Part shown: one piece after another, positions 30,861 to 40,420 of the stretch
Numbering within the stretch: the first letter of the stretch is position 1
Layout of the letters: every line of letters starts with the position of its first letter
NCBI RefSeq assembly: GCF_018127925.1
Contig: NZ_CP072347.1
Location: 188,501-252,500, forward strand
DNA: 64,000 nucleotides
Source of the DNA: Prevotella melaninogenica
Lineage (GTDB): Bacteria; Bacteroidota; Bacteroidia; Bacteroidales; Bacteroidaceae
Direction: 5' to 3'
The notes under the pieces: model-generated
Database searches by the model: none
Told to the model about the DNA's origin: nothing
What the model saw: the letters and a program-made list of their open reading frames with translations, nothing else
Made by a program: the position numbers and the translations under genes

Positions 30861-31948
30861 TGTTTCAAAGTCTTCTTCACAAAGTCAGCCATCATCTGGT
30901 CATGACAACGTACGTCACGATAGAGTAAGAGCTGATTGCGTGAGCGAACGAGGTTGTGCTCAGCATACTTTGTCTTGTAATATACATCTCCGTTGATGTA
31001 ATCAGTAAAGAAACGAACACACTGCATATATGGGAAGAGTGCCACAGCGTATGGCAGATGGCTGGTCTCTACTGGTGTAAGGAAATTGCTTGCAGTACTG
31101 AGATAACCCTCTGTGAACGAACAGAATATATCCTCTTTCAATCCAACAGCATCGTAGTTATCGCTATCCTCAGCCACATGATTAGCACCAGTGCGCAAGA
31201 AGTCGCCATAATCAGAGAAGATAAAGCTTGGCATTACGGTATCGAGGTCGATAACACAGAGCACCTTACCGTCTGCATCAAACATCATGTTGTTAACCTT
31301 TGTATCACAGTGACAGATGCGCTTAGGCAGTGTTCCCTCACGATAGAGGCGCTCAGCGAGACACATCTCGTCAGCATCACGCTCTAACTCAGCAAGAATA
31401 TCTTTCACAGAAGCCACTCGACCAGCCTTATCAGCACTAATAGCCTCACGCAACTGGCGCAGACGAAGTTCCATGTTATGGAAATCAGGGATGGTTTCTC
31501 CCAATGGTTCCTTCAAATCAACCAACATATTCTGGAAGTTACCGAAGGTTTCACCACAGCAAAAAGCGCTCTCTGGGTTTACTTCCTCTTTTGTAACAGC
31601 GTTAGGAATGAAGACACTCACACGCCAATAGAGGTTGTCGGCATCCTTGTAGTAGGTCTTACCGTCCTTAGCCTGTATGAAACGCAGACATTTCCGTTCG
31701 ATATCAGTCTCACCTTTCTCCATCAACTTATGGCGGATATGGTCAGTTACAAGTTCGATATTATGCTGCAACAGGTCTACATCGGTGAATATGGCGTTGT
31801 TAATACGCTGTAAGATATAATCAGGCGTATTAGCATCTACAGTTTTTACACGCAGTGTTTCATTGATCAGTCCATTACCAATTGGACTTACACTCTCAAC
31901 AGTTCCCTCAATACGGAACTGTGATACAACATCATTAAAATTAGTCAT
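30857..31948 (-). CDS. APH-fold sugar kinase, N-acetylhexosamine 1-kinase-like
   Basis: A 363-aa soluble protein with an aminoglycoside-phosphotransferase fold. The N-lobe has PIGNGLINETLRV (phosphate loop) and YILQRINNAIF. The catalytic loop is ICHCDTKVNNMMF (Asp-x-x-x-x-Asn, about residue 213-224) and the Mg motif VIDLDTVMPSF (about 230-240). Closest type by look is NahK, which phosphorylates GlcNAc or GalNAc at O-1 and feeds the hexosamine salvage path. The GH20 and GH92/GH130 neighbours, which release GlcNAc and mannose, support this reading. Antibiotic resistance is unlikely in this context. Confidence 0.82.
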   Translation of the reverse strand: MTNFNDVVSQFRIEGTVESVSPIGNGLINETLRVKTVDANTPDYILQRINNAIFTDVDLLQHNIELVTDHIRHKLMEKGETDIERKCLRFIQAKDGKTYYKDADNLYWRVSVFIPNAVTKEEVNPESAFCCGETFGNFQNMLVDLKEPLGETIPDFHNMELRLRQLREAISADKAGRVASVKDILAELERDADEMCLAERLYREGTLPKRICHCDTKVNNMMFDADGKVLCVIDLDTVMPSFIFSDYGDFLRTGANHVAEDSDNYDAVGLKEDIFCSFTEGYLSTASNFLTPVETSHLPYAVALFPYMQCVRFFTDYINGDVYYKTKYAEHNLVRSRNQLLLYRDVRCHDQMMADFVKKTLKQ

Positions 31949-31984
31949 AGCTGTTTATTAGTATTAAAGATTGATGCACTATTA

Positions 31985-32136
31985 GGAGTTAAGGAGTTAA
32001 GGAGTTGAAGGGAGTTAAGACAAATGTTATATGGGTCAAAATCTGATGACTTCAATATCAACGTAATGTTTTTTATTAATATAGTCCAACAATACATTTG
32101 TCTTAGCTCCCTTCAACTCCTTAACTCCTTAACTCC
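31985..32136. repeat. Long inverted repeat built of GGAGTTAA octamers
   Basis: Two 42-bp arms (31,985-32,026 and 32,095-32,136) match at 41 of 42 positions. Each begins with two GGAGTTAA units, then GGAGTTGAA and a variant. The loop is 68 nt. It fills the spacer between the kinase gene and the GH92 stop and could form a long RNA hairpin on either strand. Confidence 0.85.
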
Positions 32137-32144
32137 AAAAACTT

Positions 32145-34295
32145 TTAGGGTCTATCAGCAGGCTTAACACCAAACTGAGAAGGCTTGCTACCCATTACAA
32201 ACTCAAGTGTTCCACCACGTTTGATGTCCTTGAAGTCAATGTAAGAACGGGTATAAGGCTTGCCATTCAACTTAGCACTCTGAATATAAATATTCTTATC
32301 GCTGTTGTTATGAGCCACAATGCGGAAGGTCTTACCACCTCCAACGTTCACCGTAGCCTCATCGAAGAGCGGTGTACCGAAGAGATATTTTCCACCTGCA
32401 GGCTCTACCTGATACATGCCAAGAGAGGAAAGAATGTACCATGCAGACATCTGACCCACATCCTCGTTACCACTCAAACCATCGAAGTCGTCGTGGTATA
32501 AGTTCTTGAGTACATAGCGAATCTTATCCGCTGCCTTCCAAGGCTGACCCACATAGTTGTACATATAGAGGATATGATGGCTTGGCTCATTACCGTGAGC
32601 GTACTGACCAATCAGACCAGTGATGTCTGGTGAAGCCTCTGCTCCCATATCACCACTAACAATGAAAAGGGAGTCGAGTTTTGAAACAAATGGTTTCTCA
32701 CCACCGAAGGCAGAAACAAGACCATGCACATCGTGTGGAACAAGCCATACATACTGCCAAGCATTACCCTCTGCATAGTCGTCCTGACGATGAACAGTAC
32801 TGAATGGATCGAATGGTTCACGGAACTTACGATCAGATGTTACACCACGCATAAACTTCGTCTTCTTATCGAAGTAGAAGTCACGATATGACTGACTGCG
32901 CTTTGAGAAGTACTTGTAATCAGCGGTCTTACCCAATTCCTTGGCGAGTTTTGCAATACATGCATCAGCCAAAGCATACTCCAATCCCTTTGCTACTGTC
33001 TCATGCTCTGGGTCGAGATCACAAGGAATATAACCATACTTCTTCAACAATCCCATACCACGCTCATCACGCATAGCAGACGCCTTAGCAGCCTCAAAGA
33101 CCGCATTCTTATCTACATCATAGCCTTTCAATACAATATCAACAAGCACAGGAACACCCGGATTACCAATCATACAGTCAGTTTCATTACCCACAAGGTG
33201 CCATACAGGCAACTTGCCCTGCTCCTTAAAGATATGAAGCATGGTCTGTGCAATGTCGCACTGCTTCTCTGGATGAATGATAGTCATCAATGGATGTGCT
33301 GCACGATAGGTATCCCATAGTGAGAAGGTAGTGTAATCAGTGAAGTCACCCTTATGTGTCTTACCGTCTGCACCACGATATTCGCCGTTTACATCATTAA
33401 AGACAGAAGGTGCAATCATTGAGTGATACATTGCTGTATAGAATATCTTTCTTGTACTCTCGTCCTGTGTCTTGATTGCAATCTTACTCAACTCACGGTT
33501 CCACTCATCCTTTGCCTGAGCAACAGCATTGCGGAAATCCCAACCAGGAAGTTCCTTCTGCATATTCAATCGAGCGTTCTCAACACTCACAGCAGAGATA
33601 CCTACCTTCACGAGAAGTGGCTGCTCAGCATTGTCGAAAGCAAAGACACCAATCGTATCACGCTCGTTCGACTCCAACTTAACAGGCTGTGAGAACTCTG
33701 CCACGAAGTAAACGCGCTGGTCTTTAGCCCATCCTTGTGACATACGGTAGCCACTGACGGTCTTAGCCGACTCCTGCTTAAAGCTGCAAGAGGTCATCTT
33801 GTCCCATCCGATACCCTGTGAGAGGTTCAAAATAACGTAACCCTTTGCTACATCAGCAGGAAAAGCGTAACGATGGAAGGCGACACGCTGAGTCGCAGTC
33901 AACTCTACACGAACACCAGAAGCCAACATTACAGAGTAGTAACCTGGGGTTACATGCTCGGCACGATGGGCAAACTTCACCTCACGCTGTGCTGGATTGG
34001 TAGTAGGGAGGAGTGATACATCACCCAAGTCACCAATACCCGTACCGCTAAGGTGCATCTGTCCGAATCCGATAACTGTTGAATCGCTGTAATGATAACC
34101 AGAACACCAGTCCCAGCCCTGCTTCTTCTGTGTAGGACCAGCCTGAATGTTACCGAATGGAACATTAGCTCCAAGGAACACATGTCCGTGTCCGCCTGTT
34201 CCAATAAATGGGTCAACATACTGCGTATAGTCCTGCGCAAAAGCGAAAAGACTGGTTGCAGCAAACGCCATTAAAGTTAAGAACCTTTTTTTCAT
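32145..34295 (-). CDS. GH92 alpha-mannosidase (secreted)
   Basis: A 716-aa exo-acting, Ca2+-dependent alpha-mannosidase of family GH92. A signal peptide (MKKRFLTLMAFAATSLFAFAQ) is followed by YVDPFIGTGGHGHVFLGA at the start of the N-terminal beta-sandwich. An (alpha/alpha)6 domain contains SLWDTYRAAHPL, PVWHLVGNETDCMIG, NAWQYVWLVPHDVHGL and GNEDVGQMSAWYILSSLGMY. The HLVGNET loop differs from the WELFSRET loop of the second GH92 at 36,788, so the two probably cleave different mannosidic linkages. It would remove terminal mannose from N-glycans or mannan in the periplasm or at the surface. Confidence 0.94.
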   Translation of the reverse strand: MKKRFLTLMAFAATSLFAFAQDYTQYVDPFIGTGGHGHVFLGANVPFGNIQAGPTQKKQGWDWCSGYHYSDSTVIGFGQMHLSGTGIGDLGDVSLLPTTNPAQREVKFAHRAEHVTPGYYSVMLASGVRVELTATQRVAFHRYAFPADVAKGYVILNLSQGIGWDKMTSCSFKQESAKTVSGYRMSQGWAKDQRVYFVAEFSQPVKLESNERDTIGVFAFDNAEQPLLVKVGISAVSVENARLNMQKELPGWDFRNAVAQAKDEWNRELSKIAIKTQDESTRKIFYTAMYHSMIAPSVFNDVNGEYRGADGKTHKGDFTDYTTFSLWDTYRAAHPLMTIIHPEKQCDIAQTMLHIFKEQGKLPVWHLVGNETDCMIGNPGVPVLVDIVLKGYDVDKNAVFEAAKASAMRDERGMGLLKKYGYIPCDLDPEHETVAKGLEYALADACIAKLAKELGKTADYKYFSKRSQSYRDFYFDKKTKFMRGVTSDRKFREPFDPFSTVHRQDDYAEGNAWQYVWLVPHDVHGLVSAFGGEKPFVSKLDSLFIVSGDMGAEASPDITGLIGQYAHGNEPSHHILYMYNYVGQPWKAADKIRYVLKNLYHDDFDGLSGNEDVGQMSAWYILSSLGMYQVEPAGGKYLFGTPLFDEATVNVGGGKTFRIVAHNNSDKNIYIQSAKLNGKPYTRSYIDFKDIKRGGTLEFVMGSKPSQFGVKPADRP

Positions 34296-34370
34296 ATACT
34301 GAATTGTTTTAATCTTCTTGTCTTATTTGTCTTGACAGAGCCGTCATTCAACTGCTCATCAAGTATTCGT

Positions 34371-36446
34371 TTACTTCTGATTGACGATGATTTCGTCTGT
34401 AAAAATCCATGCGCCTTTCTCCCGAGGGAGTGCCTTCACACGCACATAACGACCTTTGACATCTCCCTTCCACTTGTAAGGATAAACGAGATAGTCCTCT
34501 GAAGCCTTAATACCTGGGCGTACTGTGTCAATCGTCTTGAAGTTCTTACCATCCTCTGACACCATCAACTCGATTGTCTCTGGCGTATAGATAACAGACT
34601 CATAGAGGTGCATAAAGTCAACACGTACGTCACGGATGTCCGTAACCTTACCCATATCAACCACAACATCCACACCAGTACTATCGATGAAACCCTGCCA
34701 ACGACCCTCAAGATAACCCCAATCGCCACGCAAACCATTGATCAGTGTGTTGTCACCTTCAGCACGATACTTCTCTGCATACCGTCCTAAGTAAGTGACA
34801 GGCTTACCCAATGCCTCATGCTGTGTCACACTACGGCTTTCCATACGTGAGCCCTTCTCCTTTGAGAGGTCAAAGGCATTATAGCCCGCACGCTTCAGAC
34901 GTTCAACATTTACGACTGCTCTCTTACGGAAGTTGTCGTATCCGGTGCGCTTCTTTGTCCAACCTGTCTCTGCTAAAGCAAACAAACGAGGATAGAGCAT
35001 ATACTCTAAATGGCTTGGCTCAGCGATGAACTCGGTCCATACACACGCCTGAACGCCATCCATATATTTCTCAAGATTGGTCCCTTTATACTCTGCAGGG
35101 ATTGGCTCATAGTTATACGTCTTATCCAAACGTGTATAACCTCCCTGAGCCTTTGGCTGTTCCATCGGATTATCCTGATACATATTCAGATAATAGAACT
35201 GCTGTGGAGCCATTACTACATGATGTTTGCTTGTTGCAGCTTCGATACCTGCTTCGATTCCACGCCATGACATCACAGCTGCGTTAGGAGCCAACTTACC
35301 TTCCATAATCTCATCCCAACCGAGGAGTTTTCGACCATTACGGTTCAAGAATTCTTCCATACGATGGGTGAAATGGCTCTGCAACTCGGCTACATCCTTC
35401 AAGTTATTCTCCTTCATCACCTTCTGACAATCGGGGCAAGTCTTCCATGTGCGACGTTCTGCCTCGTCTCCTCCGATGTGGATATACTTAGAAGGGAAGA
35501 GCGCCATTGTCTCTTTCAACACGTTCTCCATGAAGGTATAGGTTGCTTCCTTACCTACACAGAGGTCTGACTGTGTATAAGGTTTGCCTGTACATGACAA
35601 CTCTGGGTAGGCATAAACAACCTCATCGCTATGGCCAGGCATCTCTATCTCTGGGATTACCTCAATGTGGTGCGCTGCTGCATAGCGCACGATATCCTTG
35701 ATATCTTCCTGTGTGTAATAACCACCGTAGGCTCCCGGTGTATCCTTATGACAATACTTACGGTCGTTATCCATCCACCACTTTGTCCAATCAGACTGTG
35801 TGCGATAAGAGGCTTCATCGGTCAAACGAGGATATTTCTTCACCTCCATGCGCCATCCACCACCATCAGTGAGATGCCAATGGAAGCGGTCGAGCTTGAA
35901 GTAAGCCATTGCATCAATCTGTTTCTTCAAGAAGTCCTTTGTCCAGAAGTGGCGAGAACAGTCAATCATCAAACCACGATAAGCGAAACGAGGGGTATCC
36001 TTCACCTTTACACAAGCTATCTGACCATCCTTTTCGAGCTGGCGAAGGGTCTGCAAACCATAGAACAAGCCCGTTGGGGTCAGTGCCTGAATGGTGATAC
36101 CTTTTGGTGTCACCTCCAACTCATAGCCTTGCAGGCGTACACTGTCCATTGCCTGCGCTGCCTGCTGGGCTGTTCCCTTACAAATCAAGCGGAAAACGCC
36201 CTGCTTAGAAGGATTCTTTGCGTATGCTAATGGATGCTGCAGCACCTCAGAAGTGTACTGATTAAGCACCTTAAAGTCACTACCTGTAAGATTGGTCACA
36301 ATCTTCGTACCCTTATTCAGTTTGAATTGACCCTTCAAAAGACTGATATTCTCAGGTTGTGGGATGATGTTCTGAGCTGCAACAGGTATAGAAACGGCTG
36401 CTGCAAACAACAGGAAAACTGCACTCAAAAGAACTTTTTTTCTCAT
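34371..36446 (-). CDS. GH20 beta-N-acetylhexosaminidase with C-terminal discoidin domain
   Basis: A 691-aa enzyme. A signal peptide (MRKKVLLSAVFLLFAAAVSIPVAA) is followed by a GH20b domain (to about residue 150) and the TIM barrel (RGLMIDCSRHFW ... FHWHLTDGGGWR ... HIGGDEAERRTW, catalytic Asp-Glu near 330). A C-terminal F5/8-type-C-like domain follows from about 555 (WQGFIDSTGVDVVVDMGKV ... GRYVRVKALPREKGAWIFTDEIIV). The extra domain may bind carbohydrate. It removes terminal beta-linked HexNAc, as from complex N-glycan antennae. It lies 75 bp upstream of the first GH92 gene, and both could be cotranscribed. Confidence 0.94.
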   Translation of the reverse strand: MRKKVLLSAVFLLFAAAVSIPVAAQNIIPQPENISLLKGQFKLNKGTKIVTNLTGSDFKVLNQYTSEVLQHPLAYAKNPSKQGVFRLICKGTAQQAAQAMDSVRLQGYELEVTPKGITIQALTPTGLFYGLQTLRQLEKDGQIACVKVKDTPRFAYRGLMIDCSRHFWTKDFLKKQIDAMAYFKLDRFHWHLTDGGGWRMEVKKYPRLTDEASYRTQSDWTKWWMDNDRKYCHKDTPGAYGGYYTQEDIKDIVRYAAAHHIEVIPEIEMPGHSDEVVYAYPELSCTGKPYTQSDLCVGKEATYTFMENVLKETMALFPSKYIHIGGDEAERRTWKTCPDCQKVMKENNLKDVAELQSHFTHRMEEFLNRNGRKLLGWDEIMEGKLAPNAAVMSWRGIEAGIEAATSKHHVVMAPQQFYYLNMYQDNPMEQPKAQGGYTRLDKTYNYEPIPAEYKGTNLEKYMDGVQACVWTEFIAEPSHLEYMLYPRLFALAETGWTKKRTGYDNFRKRAVVNVERLKRAGYNAFDLSKEKGSRMESRSVTQHEALGKPVTYLGRYAEKYRAEGDNTLINGLRGDWGYLEGRWQGFIDSTGVDVVVDMGKVTDIRDVRVDFMHLYESVIYTPETIELMVSEDGKNFKTIDTVRPGIKASEDYLVYPYKWKGDVKGRYVRVKALPREKGAWIFTDEIIVNQK

Positions 36447-36604
36447 AACGTGAGTATAAATTTCGGTTTTATTTCTTTATTATTTGTTTTTACTTTATGT
36501 CTCTTTCTTCGATGACTGTCGGCTGTCTGTCTTCTTATCTGTGGTCGGTTAATACCTTCCTGATAGTAGACGACCTTCCACATTGCCACCTTTTTGTTTC
36601 GAAT

Positions 36605-36670
36605 TAAGCCTCCGCACCAAATGTGCTAAGGCTCCGCACAACTTGTGTTAAGCCTCCGCACACTTTGTCC
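36605..36670 (+). repeat. 22-bp repeat array, locus 3
   Basis: Three contiguous 22-bp units in the same orientation as locus 2, with TAAGCCTCCGCAC and TGTG kept and the four centre bases changed. It is in the 341-bp spacer 36,447-36,787, where no gene is seen. Confidence 0.8.
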
Positions 36671-36787
36671 GAAGCGTTCGGACAAGGATAGAAGACGGCA
36701 AACAATGTCTGTTTTTATCATTATATATAATGTAATAAGACATTAAAGACCGTCGGAAGCATGGGAGGTTTGATGGGTAGTAGTCGT

Positions 36788-39043
36788 TTACTTTAGATAG
36801 AACTTCAATACTCCACCCTTTAAGAGTTCGTCATTCGTAATGCGATAGCGGTTCAATGGCTTACCACCTAACTCTATTTTCTTGATAATTACAGCCTCAG
36901 CATTTGGACGAACTGTCTCTATCAAGAGCTTATCTCTGCCCCACTGCGCCTTATCTAAACGGATAGTCACCTTGTCAAAGACTGGTGAAGTGAGCGTGTA
37001 AGATGGATCACCCGGACAGTCAGGATAGAAACCTATCATATTGAACACTGCCCAAGCAGACATTGTTCCGGTATCATCATTACCAGGGATGCCCTCTGGT
37101 GCATTCTTGAAATACTCCTTCAAGAGTCTGCGGGTCTGCACCTGTGTACGCCACTCGTCGCCCTTGAAATAAGAGAAGAGGTGAGGATAAGCAATATCAG
37201 GTTCGTTGGCAGGGTCGTAATAACCCTTGTCGAACACGCTCTGGAGCTTGTTTACAAAGTTTTTCTGTCCTCCCATGAGCTTTGCAAGTCCCATTACGTC
37301 ATGCGGAACATAGAAAGTATAGTTCCAAGCATTACCTTCGTGGAAGCCTGGAGATGGTTCGAAGTTCTCTCCCTGCTTTGGATCGAAAGGCTTATAGAAG
37401 GTGCCGTCTGGCATCAATGGGCGCAACAAACCATACTCCTTACTGAAATAATGGCGATAACCCAAAGCACGATTGTGGAACAGACGGGCATCATCTTTCT
37501 TACCCAATGCCGCAGCCAAACGTGAGAGGGCATTGTCGGCAATGTAGTATTCGAGTGCGTGAGAAACGGAATTGTCGAACTTCTCGTGCAAAGCTACATA
37601 TCCCTTCTCCATATATTCGTCATTGTCTGGGCGCAGCGGGTTCTCGCTTCCCTTTGTCAAAGCCGACTTGCGGAATGCCTCGTAAGCCTTATTGATATCG
37701 TAACCACGCAGACCTTTCAACCAAGAATCAGTGATAACAGGGATAGCTGGGTCGCCTTCCATCGTGTAAGTCTCACGACTGAAGAGTTCCCACTTTGGCA
37801 TCCAGCCATGCTCCTCGTACATCCCAATCATCGAACGAATCATGTCGCGCTGACGATTTGGATAGACCAACGTAAGCAACTGATGCACATTGCGATAGGT
37901 GTCCCATAGAGAGAAGACCGTATAACGGTTGCCCTCCTTCACCGTACGAATCTCATCACCCTCCATGGCAGGGTACTGTCCGTTGACATCCTGCAGGATA
38001 TTTGGGTGGATAAGGACGTGATAAAGAGCTGTATAGAAGATCGTACGCTCTGTCTTTGTACCACCCTCAACGAGGATGCGAGAGAGATCATCATTCCACT
38101 TAGCACGCGCCTCAGCACGAATAGCGTCGAAGTTCTTTCCACGCTGTTCGGCATCAAGGTTCTCACGGGCGTTTGCCATACTTACGAATGACACACCCAT
38201 CTGCACCTCTATCTGCTCGTCAGCCTCAGTGTTGAAGTTCATCCATACACCGATATCATCGCCAGAGAGTTCCTTGTTATAGGTCTTATAGAGCTTATAC
38301 TTACCATTGTCGACATCCCACTCAGCCTCTACGCCTGTCATCGGACGCTGTTTCTTCCAATAGCCAGCTTCTGTAGGCTTCTTGCTGACACGCATCACGA
38401 AGTAAATTGGGAATACAGCCTGAGGGTTATAACAGAATGTACCCTGCAACTTCATACCCTCATACTCTGTGTCGCTCACCTTCTTCACCATGGCACCAGA
38501 CTCATTTGTGAGTCCTTCACCGAGGTTCAACAAGATATGACTTTCTCCTTTCGGGAATGTGAAACGTGCAACAGAACTGCGAGGAGTAGCTGTTACCTCT
38601 GTCTTCACATTATACTTTTTCAGATTATTAGAATAATAACCGGGGTGTGCAACCTCCTTGTCGTATGTACTTCCGTACTCCTTATAGTCGACATTCAGCT
38701 TTCCTGTCGTAGGCATAAGCAACAATGAGCCTACTTCTGGACAACCCACACCACTTAGATTGACGTGAGAATAGCCCGTGAAAAAGACGTTATGATATTC
38801 GTAAGGAGTTGACCACCAGCGTGCATCCTTGTCATATTTATTCAAATCAGAACCCATTACGTTGAATGGTACGACTGACATCAATCCGTTAGGGCATACT
38901 GCTCCTGGATTGGTAGTACCGAAATTAGATGTTCCGATAAAAGGATTGACAAGATCAACAGGCTCTTCCCCACCCTTGTCAGCCGCCTTCAGCGAAAGAA
39001 AAGACAAGGAAAGAAGTAGTACTAATAGGAATTTATGATTCAT
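36788..39043 (-). CDS. GH92 alpha-mannosidase family enzyme (second copy)
   Basis: A 751-aa GH92 protein with a signal peptide (MNHKFLLVLLLSLSFLSLKAA), DLVNPFIGTSNFGTTNPGA at the start, FSLWDTYRNVHQLL, PKWELFSRETYTMEG, NAWNYTFYVPHDVMGL and GNDDTGTMSAWAVFNMIGFY. It is only distantly similar to the other GH92, especially around the residues that face the +1 sugar, so the linkage specificity should differ. Both belong to the minus-strand glycan cluster. No SusC/SusD pair accompanies them. Confidence 0.93.
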   Translation of the reverse strand: MNHKFLLVLLLSLSFLSLKAADKGGEEPVDLVNPFIGTSNFGTTNPGAVCPNGLMSVVPFNVMGSDLNKYDKDARWWSTPYEYHNVFFTGYSHVNLSGVGCPEVGSLLLMPTTGKLNVDYKEYGSTYDKEVAHPGYYSNNLKKYNVKTEVTATPRSSVARFTFPKGESHILLNLGEGLTNESGAMVKKVSDTEYEGMKLQGTFCYNPQAVFPIYFVMRVSKKPTEAGYWKKQRPMTGVEAEWDVDNGKYKLYKTYNKELSGDDIGVWMNFNTEADEQIEVQMGVSFVSMANARENLDAEQRGKNFDAIRAEARAKWNDDLSRILVEGGTKTERTIFYTALYHVLIHPNILQDVNGQYPAMEGDEIRTVKEGNRYTVFSLWDTYRNVHQLLTLVYPNRQRDMIRSMIGMYEEHGWMPKWELFSRETYTMEGDPAIPVITDSWLKGLRGYDINKAYEAFRKSALTKGSENPLRPDNDEYMEKGYVALHEKFDNSVSHALEYYIADNALSRLAAALGKKDDARLFHNRALGYRHYFSKEYGLLRPLMPDGTFYKPFDPKQGENFEPSPGFHEGNAWNYTFYVPHDVMGLAKLMGGQKNFVNKLQSVFDKGYYDPANEPDIAYPHLFSYFKGDEWRTQVQTRRLLKEYFKNAPEGIPGNDDTGTMSAWAVFNMIGFYPDCPGDPSYTLTSPVFDKVTIRLDKAQWGRDKLLIETVRPNAEAVIIKKIELGGKPLNRYRITNDELLKGGVLKFYLK

Positions 39044-39045
39044 TT

Positions 39046-39256
39046 GGGTGATAGGTGATAGGTGTTAGATGGTGATGAATAGTAGGTGATAGGTAGTGGG
39101 TGTTAGGTAGTGATGGGTGTTAGGTGGTGGATGGTGGGTGGTGATGAATTGTGATGAAGCTATCATTATTTACTTCTAAGCAATTCATCAACACCCAACA
39201 CCTATCACCTATCACCTAACAAATCATCAACACCCAACACCCAACACTTAACACCT
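39046..39256. repeat. Heptamer arrays facing each other before the GH92 gene
   Basis: 39,046-39,157 is a degenerate array of RGGTGTT/RGGTGAT units; 39,183-39,256 is the opposite-strand type (AACACCC, ATCACCT). The two face each other and abut the GH92 start codon and the GH130 stop codon. Together they make a large imperfect inverted repeat that fills the 212-bp spacer. Confidence 0.75.
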
Positions 39257-40230
39257 TATAAAATGCTATTGTTCTTTGTAAACTCTACGATGTCCTTGAT
39301 ATAGCCGAATGCCATACCAACGACGGTATCAGCTGCACCATAGTAAACGGCTACGCGCTCGCCATCCTGCAAAGCAGCACATGGGAAGACAACGTTTGGT
39401 ACGTCACCCTGCAACTCGTAAGGTGCATTTGGTGCAAGAAGATAAGGACGAGTACGATAGAGAACCTTCTCTGGATTGTCCTTGTCAAGGATAGCTGCAC
39501 CCATTGAATAACGGAAACCGTTACAAGTAGTGATTACACCGTGATAGAAGAGCAACCAACCTTCGTCTGTCAAGAAAGGAACCGAACCTGCACCAATCTT
39601 CGTACACTGCCATGCACTCTCTGGGAAAGGAGTAACCTTCATCACACAACGATGCTCGCCCCAATACTTCATATCTGGGCTAAAACTGATATAGATGTCG
39701 CCGAAAGGAGTGTGACCATTGTCACTTGGACGACTCAACATAGCATACTTTCCATTGATCTTCTCTGGGAAGAGGACGCCATTACGATTGAATGGCAAGA
39801 AAGCATTCTCACACTGATAGAACTTCTTGAAGTCGAAGGTGTAAGCAATACCGATTGTTGGTCCGTGATAACCGTTACACCAAGTAATCCAATAACGGTC
39901 CTCAATCCATGTAACACGTGGGTCGTACTTGTATTCTGACTCAATCATTTCAGTGTTACCAGCCTCAAACTTAATAGGCTCGTGATTGATTTCCCAGTTC
40001 ACACCATCCTTACTGAAACCAGCAAAAATGTTCATCTGTACCGCCTTGTTATCGCAACGGAACACACCAGCGAAGCCGTCCTCAAAAGGAACAACAGCAC
40101 TATTGAAGATACTGTTTGATGTTGGAATATGATAACGATCGATGATTGGGTTCTTTGAATAACGCCACATCACATCCTTGCATCCTTCTGGACGTTCTTC
40201 CCAAGGCAGAATATCTTTTAAACTTTTCAT
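39256..40230 (-). CDS. GH130 mannoside phosphorylase
   Basis: A 324-aa cytoplasmic-type protein (no signal peptide) with the five-bladed propeller signature of GH130: [77 protein letters not shown] and [17 protein letters not shown]130 enzymes of this group use phosphate to cleave beta-1,4-linked mannosides, such as Man-beta-1,4-GlcNAc from the N-glycan core. That specificity fits the neighbouring GH20, GH92 and HexNAc-kinase genes: phosphorolysis would give mannose-1-phosphate plus GlcNAc. The Man-Glc specificity is the main alternative. Confidence 0.9.
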   Translation of the reverse strand: MKSLKDILPWEERPEGCKDVMWRYSKNPIIDRYHIPTSNSIFNSAVVPFEDGFAGVFRCDNKAVQMNIFAGFSKDGVNWEINHEPIKFEAGNTEMIESEYKYDPRVTWIEDRYWITWCNGYHGPTIGIAYTFDFKKFYQCENAFLPFNRNGVLFPEKINGKYAMLSRPSDNGHTPFGDIYISFSPDMKYWGEHRCVMKVTPFPESAWQCTKIGAGSVPFLTDEGWLLFYHGVITTCNGFRYSMGAAILDKDNPEKVLYRTRPYLLAPNAPYELQGDVPNVVFPCAALQDGERVAVYYGAADTVVGMAFGYIKDIVEFTKNNSIL

Positions 40231-40288
40231 TGTAAATATAGTTTTATGCTTTTAGTTTTTATAAATGTCTATACATTATAAGTACAAG

Positions 40289-40296
40289 CAAAGTTA
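40289..40296 (-). promoter_or_regulatory. -7 box of the GH130 gene
   Basis: The minus strand reads TAACTTTG, 59 bp before the ATG at 40,230. No good -33 at the expected distance. Confidence 0.45.
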
Positions 40297-40420
40297 GCTT
40301 TTTACTTCAACAAAAGGTAAGTTTTTATCATTCATTAAATAGGAAAAACACTTCTTAACAAGCAGTGTTAAGAATCTGTTATTTAACCAAACTTACTAAG
40401 AAAATAGTTTATGTGTTTTG

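Noticed and set aside
30857-31948. Aminoglycoside-resistance phosphotransferase
   Set aside because: The APH fold is present, but overlap with a CBM9-like gene and the glycosidase context favour a sugar kinase.
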